Origin: Lachnospiraceae bacterium
GTDB taxonomy: Bacteria > Bacillota > Clostridia > Lachnospirales > Lachnospiraceae
NCBI GenBank assembly: GCA_021203465.1
Contig: JAJQBC010000069.1
Location: 1 to 64,000 of the forward strand
Direction of reading: 5' to 3'
Length of the DNA stretch: 64,000 nt
Below, piece after piece: positions 48,845-56,544 of this stretch. The notes below the pieces were generated by a model. It saw only the letters and a list, made by a program, of their open reading frames with translations, did no database searches and was not told the DNA's origin. The stretch's first letter is position 1. Every line of letters begins with the position of its first letter. The position numbers and the translations under genes were made by a program.

Positions 48845-49801
48845 TCATTCCTTCCGTGCCGTCACCGACACCCACTCGCCCTGCCGGTTTACTTCCAGTA
48901 CCGTAAGGCCCGCATCTCTGACTGCCTGCGAGACCAGTTCTTCTTTCTCTGCGAGAATACCTGAAGTGACATAGACCGCACCCGGCTTCATCTGCCGCAC
49001 GACAACCGGCGTCAGAGGGAGCAGTACCTCCGCAAGAATATTCGCCGCTACCATGCCATACTTCTCATAACCGGCCGCGTCCTGCACGGCCCTGTCGTCG
49101 ATCAGATTTCCGAGCAGCATCTCATAGCTTGTCTCGGGAATCCCGTTGGCCTCCATGTTTTCTTTCACAGCGCTGAGCGCGCAGGGATCGAGATCCGTCA
49201 GGAAAGCGTGTCCCGCTCCGAGCTTCAGTGCCGCGATCGAGAGGATGCCACTACCGGTACCGACGTCCAGGAATTCCGCTCCCGGCGTGAGATACTTTCG
49301 AATCTGACGGATACAGAGCTGCGTTGTCTCGTGCAGTCCCGTTCCAAAAGCCGTTCCCGGATCAATCTCAATCAACAGCTTTCCCTGATCCTCCGGCTTT
49401 AAGACCTCCCAGGAGGGCTTGATCAGAATGTCGTCTACATAAAACTGATGGAAATACTCCTTCCAGTTATTGACCCAGTCCTTGTCCTCAGTCTGAGACG
49501 CCTCAATCGTAGCACTGCCCACATCGACACCCCAGCCGCGCAACTCGTCGAGTCCAGCCATCACTTTCGCAAGAATCGCCGCATTGTCCTGCTCCGGCTC
49601 CAGATAAAAACTGATCCGCGCGGTTCCATCGTCCTCCCCGGCGTCCGGCAAAATATCTACAAACATCTGCGCCTTCTCGCTCTCGGACAGCGGCACACGA
49701 TCCTCGATCTCGATTCCCTCAATTCCGGCCTCCATCATCATGCTGCTGACCAGATCCTCCGCTTCCACCGTCGTACTCAGCGTATATTTATTCCATTTCA
49801 C
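48845..49801 (-). CDS. prmA: Ribosomal protein L11 methyltransferase
   Basis: 318 residues. N-terminal substrate-recognition part begins MKWNKYTLSTTVEAEDLVSS; the SAM-binding motif is EFLDVGTGSGILSIAALKLG (about 180-199), followed by DPCA and NILAEVLLPLTP (post-I and NxLA/xPxx motif). It trimethylates L11. The start is GTG at 49799-49801 with GAGGGCAG upstream, overlapping the end of the upstream 99-codon gene by 14 bp. Part of a seven-gene operon. Confidence 0.94.
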   Translation of the reverse strand: MKWNKYTLSTTVEAEDLVSSMMMEAGIEGIEIEDRVPLSESEKAQMFVDILPDAGEDDGTARISFYLEPEQDNAAILAKVMAGLDELRGWGVDVGSATIEASQTEDKDWVNNWKEYFHQFYVDDILIKPSWEVLKPEDQGKLLIEIDPGTAFGTGLHETTQLCIRQIRKYLTPGAEFLDVGTGSGILSIAALKLGAGHAFLTDLDPCALSAVKENMEANGIPETSYEMLLGNLIDDRAVQDAAGYEKYGMVAANILAEVLLPLTPVVVRQMKPGAVYVTSGILAEKEELVSQAVRDAGLTVLEVNRQGEWVSVTARKE

Positions 49802-50087
49802 AGCTGCTGCCCTCCCTGTTCTGTGACTTTACGGCATTTCTGCCCTCGCCCATAATCCACGCGTATGCTCCGTCCAGACCTTCCTCCGAAAAGGCAAAAT
49901 CCTTCGAGATCTTCTGCTCATCCGGCGTATGCTTCAGCGCGAAAGGCTCCGGCCAGACGATAGCCCGCAGCACCGTCTCCTCATTGCCCTCCGTCTTTCC
50001 GACCCAAAAGCGCAGGCCCCGGTCGGAGCCGGTGAAAGCCTCCTTCTTATAAAACGGCAGGTGAAAAAGATCTGTGCGCTCCACCAT
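49788..50087 (-). CDS. Small conserved-looking protein of unknown function
   Basis: 99 residues, no membrane helix and no motif that I recognise. It is rich in aromatic residues (FHLPFYKKEAFTGSDRGLRF, IVWPEPFALKHT) and ends in a polar tail. It is supported as a gene by a strong ribosome binding site (TAGGAGGGAATTCCC before ATG), by its tight place in the operon (12 bp after the zinc-ribbon protein gene, 14-bp overlap with prmA) and by the frame being open in the operon direction. The overlap with prmA suggests translational coupling. Confidence 0.7.
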   Translation of the reverse strand: MVERTDLFHLPFYKKEAFTGSDRGLRFWVGKTEGNEETVLRAIVWPEPFALKHTPDEQKISKDFAFSEEGLDGAYAWIMGEGRNAVKSQNREGSSCEME

Positions 50088-50099
50088 GGGAATTCCCTC

Positions 50100-51098
50100 C
50101 TATAAGGTCTTGTCCTTCAACGTCACCGTGACCCAGCCGCCGTCATAATTAAATCCAAGCTCCACGCCCACCGGCGTGTAGAAGACGACGCGCGTCGTAT
50201 CGTCCGTCAGATATGTGAGCAGCTCCTCGTCGGACATCGCGTCAAGATCACTGATTGAGCCATTTTGCGTCTCGCTCTGCGAGCGGAAACGCTGCGCCAG
50301 AGTCTCGTCATCTTCCTCTTGCAGGATCTCGCTGTAGGGAATTGTCTCGCCCGAACTCATGTCATAGTTCACGGCAAAGAGCCGGTACAGGGAGGAGCTC
50401 GACCCGTAGACCTCATAGTTAAACAGAACGCTCAGAAGCTCCTCATCCATGTAAGTCACATAGCCCGTAACATACACGTAAGCGCCCTCATCTGTATAGG
50501 AATCCTCATAGAAAAAGGCAAGCTTCCGAAGCTCATCGTTGATCTTCCCCAGAAGTTCCTCGTCATCTCCCGACAACGTCGGATACTCCACGCTGAAGTA
50601 GCCATCGGAGAGCTCATCATCCGGATAAATCGTCTCATAATGCCAGTCCACTGAATAGCTCAGTCCCTGCGCCGTGGAGCTCACAAACTCCTCATAGTAG
50701 TCGTCGTCCGCGCTCGGCACATACTCATCATAATCATAGTCGTAGTCATAGCCGTCATCGTACAGGTAGTCGTCATCGCTGCCGCCCCCATAAAAATCAA
50801 AAAATCCCTCTGTCAAATCCTCCGTACCGTTGCTGCTGCTCGAAACCGAACGATAAGCAAAGACGGCTCCCAGCACAACAAAGACGATCAGAAGAATGAG
50901 CAGAATCAGACAGACCGCCAGCACAATCTTCGCACCGGTAGACATCCCCCTTTTGGGCGGCTCCGTCTCCCTCCAGTCCGCGTCGGACGAATCTCCCCAG
51001 CTCACTCTCTTCGCGTATCCGCAGCTCGGACACTTTCCATTCTGCATCAGGGCTCCACATTTGGGGCAGAAGCCATAGTCGTTCCGCTGTTCGTCCAT
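50100..51098 (-). CDS. Membrane-anchored zinc-ribbon protein with external DUF3298-like domain
   Basis: 332 residues: N-terminal zinc ribbon (CPKCGALMQNGKCPSCG, about 11-27), one membrane helix (about 56-84), an acidic Asp/Tyr-rich linker (about 100-140), then an external domain of about 190 residues with YPTLSGDDEELLGKINDELR and VNYDMSSGETIPYSEILQEE. The ending with GVELGFNYDGGWVTVTL resembles the DUF3298/RsiV type domain. Function unknown; a sensor or cell-envelope role is likely. It follows metA by 14 bp and precedes the 99-codon gene by 12 bp. Confidence 0.75.
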   Translation of the reverse strand: MDEQRNDYGFCPKCGALMQNGKCPSCGYAKRVSWGDSSDADWRETEPPKRGMSTGAKIVLAVCLILLILLIVFVVLGAVFAYRSVSSSSNGTEDLTEGFFDFYGGGSDDDYLYDDGYDYDYDYDEYVPSADDDYYEEFVSSTAQGLSYSVDWHYETIYPDDELSDGYFSVEYPTLSGDDEELLGKINDELRKLAFFYEDSYTDEGAYVYVTGYVTYMDEELLSVLFNYEVYGSSSSLYRLFAVNYDMSSGETIPYSEILQEEDDETLAQRFRSQSETQNGSISDLDAMSDEELLTYLTDDTTRVVFYTPVGVELGFNYDGGWVTVTLKDKTL

Positions 51099-51112
51099 CT
51101 TCTCTCCTCCCT

Positions 51113-52033
51113 CTATTCCTTATCGTCCTCCCAGACGTAAGGCGTAATCTGATAAACGTAATAATTAAGCCAGTTTGTATAAAGCGTGTTTGCATGCGCC
51201 CGCCACTGCAGGTTCGGACGGTTATTTTCATCATTATCCGGAAAATAGTTCCGCGGCAGCTGGATATCCAGACCCTTCCCTTTATCACGCTGATACTCTT
51301 TTGTCAGCGTCACACGGTCGTACTCCGGATGTCCCATGACGAAAATCTTTCTGCCTTCCTCTGCCATGCAGAGGAAAACGCCTGCCTCCTCCGACTCCGC
51401 CATAATTTTCAGCTCCGGAGTCGCTGCAATCGCATCCCGCGAAACCGTCGTGTGCCGGGAATGCGGCGCAAGGAAATAATCATCAAAACCGCGTACAAGC
51501 GGCTCCTTCCGATTCAGAACCCTGTGCCAGTAAAGCCCGAACAGTTTCTGCGGCAGCATCACCTTTTCCAACCCGTAATAATAATAGAGCGCCGCCTGAG
51601 CGCCCCAGCATATATAGAGTGTAGAGGTCACATGAGACTCACACCAGGCAAAGATCTCACGCAGCTCCGTCCAGTAGTCTACCTCCTCAAACTCCATCTG
51701 CTCCACCGGCGCGCCGGTGATGATTAATCCATCAAAACGTTTCTTGCGCACTTCCTCAAAGGTCTGATAGAACTTGTTCAGATGGCTTTTATCCGTATTT
51801 TTCGATTCATGGTTCGTAACCGTGATAAATGTCACATCCACCTGAAGCGGCGTATTGGAAAAGCTGCGCAACAACTGCAGCTCCGTATCCTCTTTCAACG
51901 GCATGAGATTTAGAATGCCGACCTTCAGCGGCCGGATCTCCTGACTCAGCGCCCGGCTTTCATCCATGACAAAGATATTCTCTTTTTCAAGTATTTCTTT
52001 GGCAGGCAGGTCATTCTGAATTCTAATTGGCAT
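51113..52033 (-). CDS. metA: Homoserine O-acetyltransferase (MetA/HTS family)
   Basis: 306 residues of the MetA family. The catalytic Cys142 is in YICWGAQAALYYYYG and the His in VMGHPEYD with a nearby Glu. Residue 111, in TGAPVEQMEF, is Glu; in this family Glu at 111 goes with acetyl-CoA use while Gly goes with succinyl-CoA, so O-acetylhomoserine is the predicted product although the family is often named succinyltransferase. It starts methionine synthesis. It is the first gene of metA - zinc-ribbon - small protein - prmA - rsmE - desulfurase - thiI. The 152-bp upstream region has TTGCCT-17-CATGAT as a weak promoter and no SAM riboswitch or T-box that I can see. Confidence 0.93.
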   Translation of the reverse strand: MPIRIQNDLPAKEILEKENIFVMDESRALSQEIRPLKVGILNLMPLKEDTELQLLRSFSNTPLQVDVTFITVTNHESKNTDKSHLNKFYQTFEEVRKKRFDGLIITGAPVEQMEFEEVDYWTELREIFAWCESHVTSTLYICWGAQAALYYYYGLEKVMLPQKLFGLYWHRVLNRKEPLVRGFDDYFLAPHSRHTTVSRDAIAATPELKIMAESEEAGVFLCMAEEGRKIFVMGHPEYDRVTLTKEYQRDKGKGLDIQLPRNYFPDNDENNRPNLQWRAHANTLYTNWLNYYVYQITPYVWEDDKE

Positions 52034-52185
52034 CTTTTATCCCTCATTCTCTCGTCAAGATTTCTAACTGTTATTAAAAAATTTTCCGTAATCCCTATCA
52101 TGCCATAAAATATTCGTTTAGGCAAGCAGGACTTTCGCCTGCGCTTGCGATTCTCAGCCCTCCACCTCCATGCGCACTCGTCGCG

Positions 52186-52875
52186 CTAACAGCAGATCAT
52201 ACCACCCCGACCGCCCATGCAGCAGAGGTTGCAGATCATGTTCGCGATACAGAGCTTACAGCAGATGTCATTTCCCATAAACGTCATGCCGCCATAGGGC
52301 CTGCTCATCTCATCGTACCAGCTGCCACCACCCTGCAGCTGCTGCAGCAGACTCTGGTACTCCATGCAGTTCGGCTCCATCTCGACCGCCTTTTTCGCAT
52401 GTTCCAGCGCCACCACATTGTTTCCAAGGCGATTGTTCGCAATCGCGCTGAGATAATACCACTGTGCATTCCGGCTCTTCATACCGGCCAGTACGTTCAG
52501 CGCTTCATTGTAGCGCCCTCCCCGGATATAGTTCGCCGCTGCATTCAGATAGCTGTCATCGCCGTTCTGTCCCGTGCGGCTCTGACTCTGCCCATAACGG
52601 CCATAGCCGCCGTAAGCGCCGCGGCTCCCGAAGTCTCCGTAACCACCGTAGCTGTTCGTACTGCCATAGCCGCTGTAACCCTGTTCCTTCTCCTTCATGA
52701 TCTGGTCGTAGGCGGCCTGTACTTCCTTGAACTTCTCCTCCGCCTGCGCCTTATTCGGATTATTGATATTCGCGTCCGGATGATATTTCCGGCTTAAGGT
52801 CCGATATGCCTTCTTTACTTCCTCGTCCGACGCCCCTCGCTCCAGGCCCAACACTTTATATGGATCTGACATCAT
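52186..52875 (-). CDS. DnaJ domain protein with Gly/Tyr-rich linker and Cys-rich tail
   Basis: 229 residues. J domain at the N-terminus ([20 protein letters not shown], with the HPD tripeptide at 32-34). A Gly-Tyr-Ser-rich linker follows (about 76-105), then two TPR-like helices ([20 protein letters not shown] to [14 protein letters not shown]), and a last segment rich in Cys ([17 protein letters not shown], ending MICC). It may bring DnaK to a membrane or metal-linked partner. Start overlaps the DUF5685 stop by four bases, which ties the two. Confidence 0.85.
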   Translation of the reverse strand: MMSDPYKVLGLERGASDEEVKKAYRTLSRKYHPDANINNPNKAQAEEKFKEVQAAYDQIMKEKEQGYSGYGSTNSYGGYGDFGSRGAYGGYGRYGQSQSRTGQNGDDSYLNAAANYIRGGRYNEALNVLAGMKSRNAQWYYLSAIANNRLGNNVVALEHAKKAVEMEPNCMEYQSLLQQLQGGGSWYDEMSRPYGGMTFMGNDICCKLCIANMICNLCCMGGRGGMICC

Positions 52876-53711
52876 GATTCTTTCTGTGATTCCTTTCTGC
52901 TGCAGCGGATCTGACCATATCTGGTCCAGACGCCGGCGTATAAAATATTCTGCAGTATTTCCGCATCCTCCAGAATCGGAAGCTGCTCAAAGGCTCTGGA
53001 GGTCTCCGCCATCATCATCTTCAGGATCTCCTGCGCGTCCTCCTCAAACGTATCCTTTCGGTACAAGTCTGCCAGAGGATTGTATCGCCCGTGTTTCAGA
53101 TCATCCTCGATATCCTCATAGGCGTCCATCAGATAGATAAATTTTCCAAAATAAAAACCCATCCGCCGGAGTGTCTGTTTCCACTCGTCGTCCCGGTATA
53201 CAAACAGCTCCGCCATGATCTCGCCAAAATGTCCCGCGGTCCGGTCAACATCGCAGACACCCTCCCTTTCCATACGGGACAGCGCATCAAGTTCCCCCTG
53301 CACGAGCTCCGCCTTCTCAGGATACAGTCTACGAATCTTTTTCATCTTCGGTCGCAACGCCTGCGCGAACAGCCAGCGGCTCAGCTTCCGCTCGTCGTGC
53401 CAATCGTCCAGACATTTATACCAGGTGAGCATGACATTCATATCTGCCGCATAGTTGAAATAGGGATTTTCCCGATAGTGGTGCACTTGCATCGGATGCG
53501 CCAGGCAGCGTCCGCTTCCGCTACGTGTCTGCGGCTCGTACAGCCCCGTCAACAATAAGGCAATGAAGGTCATATCATAGCTCAGCGTCATCTGCCCGAT
53601 TCTGCCGTGCCTCTTTTTCAGGCTGCGGCAGAGTCCGCAGTAGCTGGCACGATAAGTCTCATACTCCCGAACCTTCAGTTCCGACTGATGCACTGTGATA
53701 TAACCGAACAT
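52872..53711 (-). CDS. DUF5685 family protein
   Basis: 279 residues, mainly helical, without clear membrane segments. [17 protein letters not shown] near residue 21 has a CxxC pair, and [20 protein letters not shown] (about 195-214) is a conserved-looking Asp/Glu-rich motif. It begins [20 protein letters not shown], typical of DUF5685 proteins, which commonly lie next to a J-domain gene. Function unknown. The acidic motif and helical nature recall trans-prenyl synthases, but no second aspartate motif is clear. It starts 3 bp after the small zinc-ribbon membrane protein gene. Confidence 0.75.
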   Translation of the reverse strand: MFGYITVHQSELKVREYETYRASYCGLCRSLKKRHGRIGQMTLSYDMTFIALLLTGLYEPQTRSGSGRCLAHPMQVHHYRENPYFNYAADMNVMLTWYKCLDDWHDERKLSRWLFAQALRPKMKKIRRLYPEKAELVQGELDALSRMEREGVCDVDRTAGHFGEIMAELFVYRDDEWKQTLRRMGFYFGKFIYLMDAYEDIEDDLKHGRYNPLADLYRKDTFEEDAQEILKMMMAETSRAFEQLPILEDAEILQNILYAGVWTRYGQIRCSRKESQKES

Positions 53712-53714
53712 AGA

Positions 53715-54119
53715 CTAGCTCCTCCTCTGGAACTCACAGTGGCATTTCGGGCAGCGCACCATAATCTTCCCTTTTCCCTTTGGAATACGGATCTTCTGTC
53801 CACACCTCGGACATTTGTAAATACGGTGGTACTTGCGTTCTTCATGAAGTTTACGGCTTTGGCCGAATCGATATCGAATTCCCGCCGTCGCATCCAGAAA
53901 CTTCTGGTTTTCGCGGTAACGCGCCTGATAATTTCTCGAGAAAAGCCGAAATAGCGCCCAGATCAACATTGCATACTCCAGAATCGCCAGAAAATTATTC
54001 TTCACAAGCAGATTGACGACCAGAAGTACCAGCGCTGTAATCAGCTGGAAGCGATAGAGTTCATCCGCCCCGTTCGCGCCATACCTTCCCTGCATAAAGC
54101 GATAAAATCTTTCTCTCAT
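53715..54119 (-). CDS. Small membrane protein with C-terminal zinc ribbon
   Basis: 134 residues. Two adjacent hydrophobic helices (about residues 25-62) follow a basic N-terminus (MRERFYRFMQGRYG); the C-terminus has YKCPRCGQKIRIPKGKGK and then CPKCHC, a four-cysteine ribbon facing the cytoplasm. Function unknown. The ORF is open upstream to 54209, but AAAGAGGTG fits the ATG at 54117-54119. First gene of the unit with DUF5685 and DnaJ. A 24-bp perfect palindrome lies 28 bp upstream. Confidence 0.8.
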   Translation of the reverse strand: MRERFYRFMQGRYGANGADELYRFQLITALVLLVVNLLVKNNFLAILEYAMLIWALFRLFSRNYQARYRENQKFLDATAGIRYRFGQSRKLHEERKYHRIYKCPRCGQKIRIPKGKGKIMVRCPKCHCEFQRRS

Positions 54120-54146
54120 CAGGAACACCTCTTTACTTTTTATTAT

Positions 54147-54170
54147 CAGGAAACGATATATCGTTTCCTG
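54147..54170. promoter_or_regulatory. 24-bp perfect palindrome, operator-like
   Basis: The half CAGGAAACGATA is followed at once by its exact reverse complement, with no spacer. It lies 28-51 bp upstream of the start codon of the zinc-ribbon membrane protein gene. No T-run follows on either side, so it is not a terminator. This is the size and symmetry of a binding site for a dimeric repressor such as TetR type, but no regulator gene is adjacent. Confidence 0.6.
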
Positions 54171-54290
54171 CAGTGCAAACCACAGGCCGCGCAGGCAACT
54201 TTTCCTCATACGGTCGTGTGCATCATACTATTTGTACACTCATTTTATAAAGCCATTTTAAACGTGCGTTGTGAAAATATCATGAAAATT

Positions 54291-55136
54291 TCATGAAATC
54301 CCGAGAAATGCCCTAATTTGCTCCACTTTCTGCAGTGCATCCCTGTAGCCAAGCTGATATACCTCCTGCACCTTATCCGGCCTGCGCTCCATCCTACCGA
54401 TGCCCGGGTCGCGGCTCGGACGCACAGCAAGGATCTCACCGGCCGCTTCCAGACTCTCGATTTCGTCCATCGTCTCATTGTAAATCAGATATCGCTGCTC
54501 CAGCGCACGGACAAAGGCCGGATATTTCCGATACAGCACGCGTCCAATTCCCGCGCCGGAGGGCTTCTTGCGATAACCTGCAGGTCTGGTCAGGACAACA
54601 ACGCAGCGCTCATAACCCATATCCCGGAAGGCGGTGATCGGAACGCTGTCCGATACACCTCCATCGAGCAGCTTGTAGCCTCCCACCTCAACGATCTGAG
54701 AGACCAATGGCATCGAGGCAGAGGCTCGCATATAGTCGATCGCGTCCTCCCGGCGATCCAACAGAATATATTCCGGCTCCCCGGTCTCCACATTACTGCA
54801 TGTCACATAGAAGTCAGTCGGTGAAACCAGAAATGCCTCCCAGTCAAAAATATCCAGTTTTTCCGGTATCTCATGATAGCAGAATTCGGTCTCCACCAGA
54901 TTTCCGGTCTTCAAAAAAGAGCGAAAGCTCATAAAGCGCGGATCTCGCATGTATTTCATATAATAGCGAATGCTCCTGCCATGCTGTCCGGAGACGTAGG
55001 AACATCCGTGCAGCGCTCCCGCGGACACCCCGATGACGCCGTCCACGTGAATCTCCTGCTCCATAAATGCGTCCAGCACGCCAGCCGTATAAATGCCGCG
55101 CATCGCGCCGCCCTCCAGCACCAGCCCTGTCTTCAT
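54291..55136 (-). CDS. Patatin-like phospholipase family protein
   Basis: 281 residues. The oxyanion loop is GLVLEGGAMRGIY, the nucleophile Ser38 is in GVSAG, and the second catalytic residue Asp158 in YKLLDGGVSDSVP: the Ser-Asp dyad of patatins. SMPLVSQ (about 141-147) is a further family segment. It should hydrolyse acyl lipids in the cytoplasm or at the membrane; substrate unknown. No signal peptide. The gene lies between ilvE (terminator in the gap) and the zinc-ribbon protein gene, with the 54171-54290 gap empty apart from promoter-like AT-rich sequence. Confidence 0.9.
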   Translation of the reverse strand: MKTGLVLEGGAMRGIYTAGVLDAFMEQEIHVDGVIGVSAGALHGCSYVSGQHGRSIRYYMKYMRDPRFMSFRSFLKTGNLVETEFCYHEIPEKLDIFDWEAFLVSPTDFYVTCSNVETGEPEYILLDRREDAIDYMRASASMPLVSQIVEVGGYKLLDGGVSDSVPITAFRDMGYERCVVVLTRPAGYRKKPSGAGIGRVLYRKYPAFVRALEQRYLIYNETMDEIESLEAAGEILAVRPSRDPGIGRMERRPDKVQEVYQLGYRDALQKVEQIRAFLGIS

Positions 55137-55148
55137 GCTGCCCTCCTT

Positions 55149-55176
55149 AAAAAAACAGGCGGGATGTCCCGCCTGT
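55149..55176 (-). terminator. Terminator of ilvE
   Basis: On the minus strand ACAGGCGGGA and TCCCGCCTGT (55155-55164 with 55167-55176) make a perfect 10-bp stem with a two-base gap, followed by TTTTTT. It lies 16 bp after the ilvE stop. Confidence 0.9.
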
Positions 55177-55191
55177 CTCCTCCAAACGAAA

Positions 55192-56217
55192 TCACAGGAT
55201 CTCTTTGATCCAGCCCTCCGGCGCTTCGATATGGCCCATCTGGATGCCGGTCAGCGTGTCATAGAGCTTCTTTGTGATCGGCCCCATCTCTTCCATGCCG
55301 CTCGGCAGGCAGATCTCCTTGTCATGGTCCACAATCTTCCCAACCGGAGAGATCACCGCCGCGGTGCCGCACAGGCCGCACTCCGCGAAGTCTTTCAGCT
55401 CGTCCAGACGCACCGGACGCTGTTCAACCTCCAGTCCTAAATACTTCTCCGCCACGACCATCAGGGAGCGGCGGGTCACGCTCGGCAGAATGCTGTTCGA
55501 CTGCGGCGTCACTACCTTATTATCCTTCGTCACAAACAGGAAATTCGCTCCGCCGGTCTCCTCGACATAGGTACGGGTACCCGGATCGAGATACATATTC
55601 TCATCAAAGCCTTTGTTGTGCGCGTCCACAATATTGTGCAGGCTCATCGCGTAATTCAGGCCGGCCTTGATATCGCCGGTGCCGTGCGGTGCCGCGCGGT
55701 CGACATCCGACACACGGATCGTAATCGGCTTCGCGCCGCCCTTAAAGTAAGGACCTACCGGCGTCGTAAAAATGCGGAACTGATACTCGTTCGCCGGCTT
55801 CACACCGATGATGGAATCATACCCGAACATAAACGGGCGGATATACAGCGTCGCACCGCTGCCATAGGGCGGTACATAAGCGGCATTCGCCCTCACGGTC
55901 TCCACAACAGCCTCCACGAAGCGATCTTCCGGGAACGGCGGCATCTCCAGTCTCCGCGCGGAATCAGCCATGCGCTTTGCGTTGAGATCCGGGCGGAAGG
56001 TCACGATTCTTCCATCCTCAGTCGTGTATGCCTTGATTCCCTCAAACACAGTCTGCGCGTACTGCAGCACGCAGGCACACTCACTCATCGTAATATTCGG
56101 ATCATCGACAAGCGCGCCCTCATCCCATGCGCCATTCTTGTACCAGGACACATAACGTTTATCCGTCTGCACATAAGCAAAGCCGAGATTGCCCCAGTCA
56201 ATGTTCTTCTTTTCCAT
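55192..56217 (-). CDS. ilvE: Branched-chain amino acid aminotransferase
   Basis: 341 residues of class IV aminotransferases. Visible segments are VFEGIKAYTTEDGRIVTFRP in the N-terminal domain, SGATLYIRPFMFG, the PLP-Lys in LNYAMSLHNIVDAHNKGFDE (Lys near the end), ETGGANFLFVT and CGLCGTAAVISPVG. The length and motifs fit type 2 BCAT (IlvE/BCAT2-like). It interconverts leucine, isoleucine and valine with their keto acids. GAAAGGAAG precedes the ATG, and a near-consensus promoter lies at 56276-56304. No T-box is seen in the 52-base leader, which has only a small CCCG/CGGG hairpin. Confidence 0.95.
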   Translation of the reverse strand: MEKKNIDWGNLGFAYVQTDKRYVSWYKNGAWDEGALVDDPNITMSECACVLQYAQTVFEGIKAYTTEDGRIVTFRPDLNAKRMADSARRLEMPPFPEDRFVEAVVETVRANAAYVPPYGSGATLYIRPFMFGYDSIIGVKPANEYQFRIFTTPVGPYFKGGAKPITIRVSDVDRAAPHGTGDIKAGLNYAMSLHNIVDAHNKGFDENMYLDPGTRTYVEETGGANFLFVTKDNKVVTPQSNSILPSVTRRSLMVVAEKYLGLEVEQRPVRLDELKDFAECGLCGTAAVISPVGKIVDHDKEICLPSGMEEMGPITKKLYDTLTGIQMGHIEAPEGWIKEIL

Positions 56218-56275
56218 CTTTTTCTACTTCCTTTCGCTCGTATGTGGATACCCGTTTACGGGATTCATTTCCATT

Positions 56276-56304
56276 ATGATACGCTTTTCCGATTCTGGTG
56301 TCAA
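56276..56304 (-). promoter_or_regulatory. ilvE promoter
   Basis: On the minus strand TTGACA (56299-56304), exactly 17 bp, TATCAT (56276-56281). Start predicted near 56269. Confidence 0.85.
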
Positions 56305-56318
56305 GCGTCAGGAAACGC

Positions 56319-56544
56319 AACGATTCAGAGCAACAGGCCACAGACCGCCTTCTTCGAAGGCTATATGCCGCTTACGCGTCATATGTCTGAGGCTTGATGG
56401 GCGTTCCGCCCATCCCGAAATGAAAACACAGCCTTAAGCAGGTAAACCTGCAAAGTCTGGTCTCCACTTCGCTCCGGTCCGTGCTAAACGGACGTCCCCC
56501 GGACGTCCAGCACCTTTCCATTTCGATGCCGCTCTGAACTGTTA
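56319..56544. repeat. Palindromic interspersed repeat, family A, copy A3
   Basis: About 226 bp between ilvE and the flippase gene. Ends GATTCAGAGC (56322-56331) and GCTCTGAAC (56531-56539) pair. The scaffold helices are GCCTTC/GAAGGC (56347-56361), GATGGGCG with GCCCATC, and GCAGGT/ACCTGC (56438-56451), as in A1. The module (56461-56513) with GTGCT/AGCAC around GGACGTCC-CC-GGACGTCC sits after GCAGGT/ACCTGC, while in A1 it sits inside the GATGG/CCATC stem-loop. The right end (GTTAC) contains the TAA stop of the flippase gene. Confidence 0.88.

Noticed and set aside
52034-52185. SAM riboswitch or T-box before metA
   Set aside because: The 152 bases lack the conserved blocks of SAM riboswitches and T-boxes.
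54147-54170. 24-bp palindrome as a terminator
   Set aside because: No T-run follows on either strand, and it is too near the start codon of the downstream gene.
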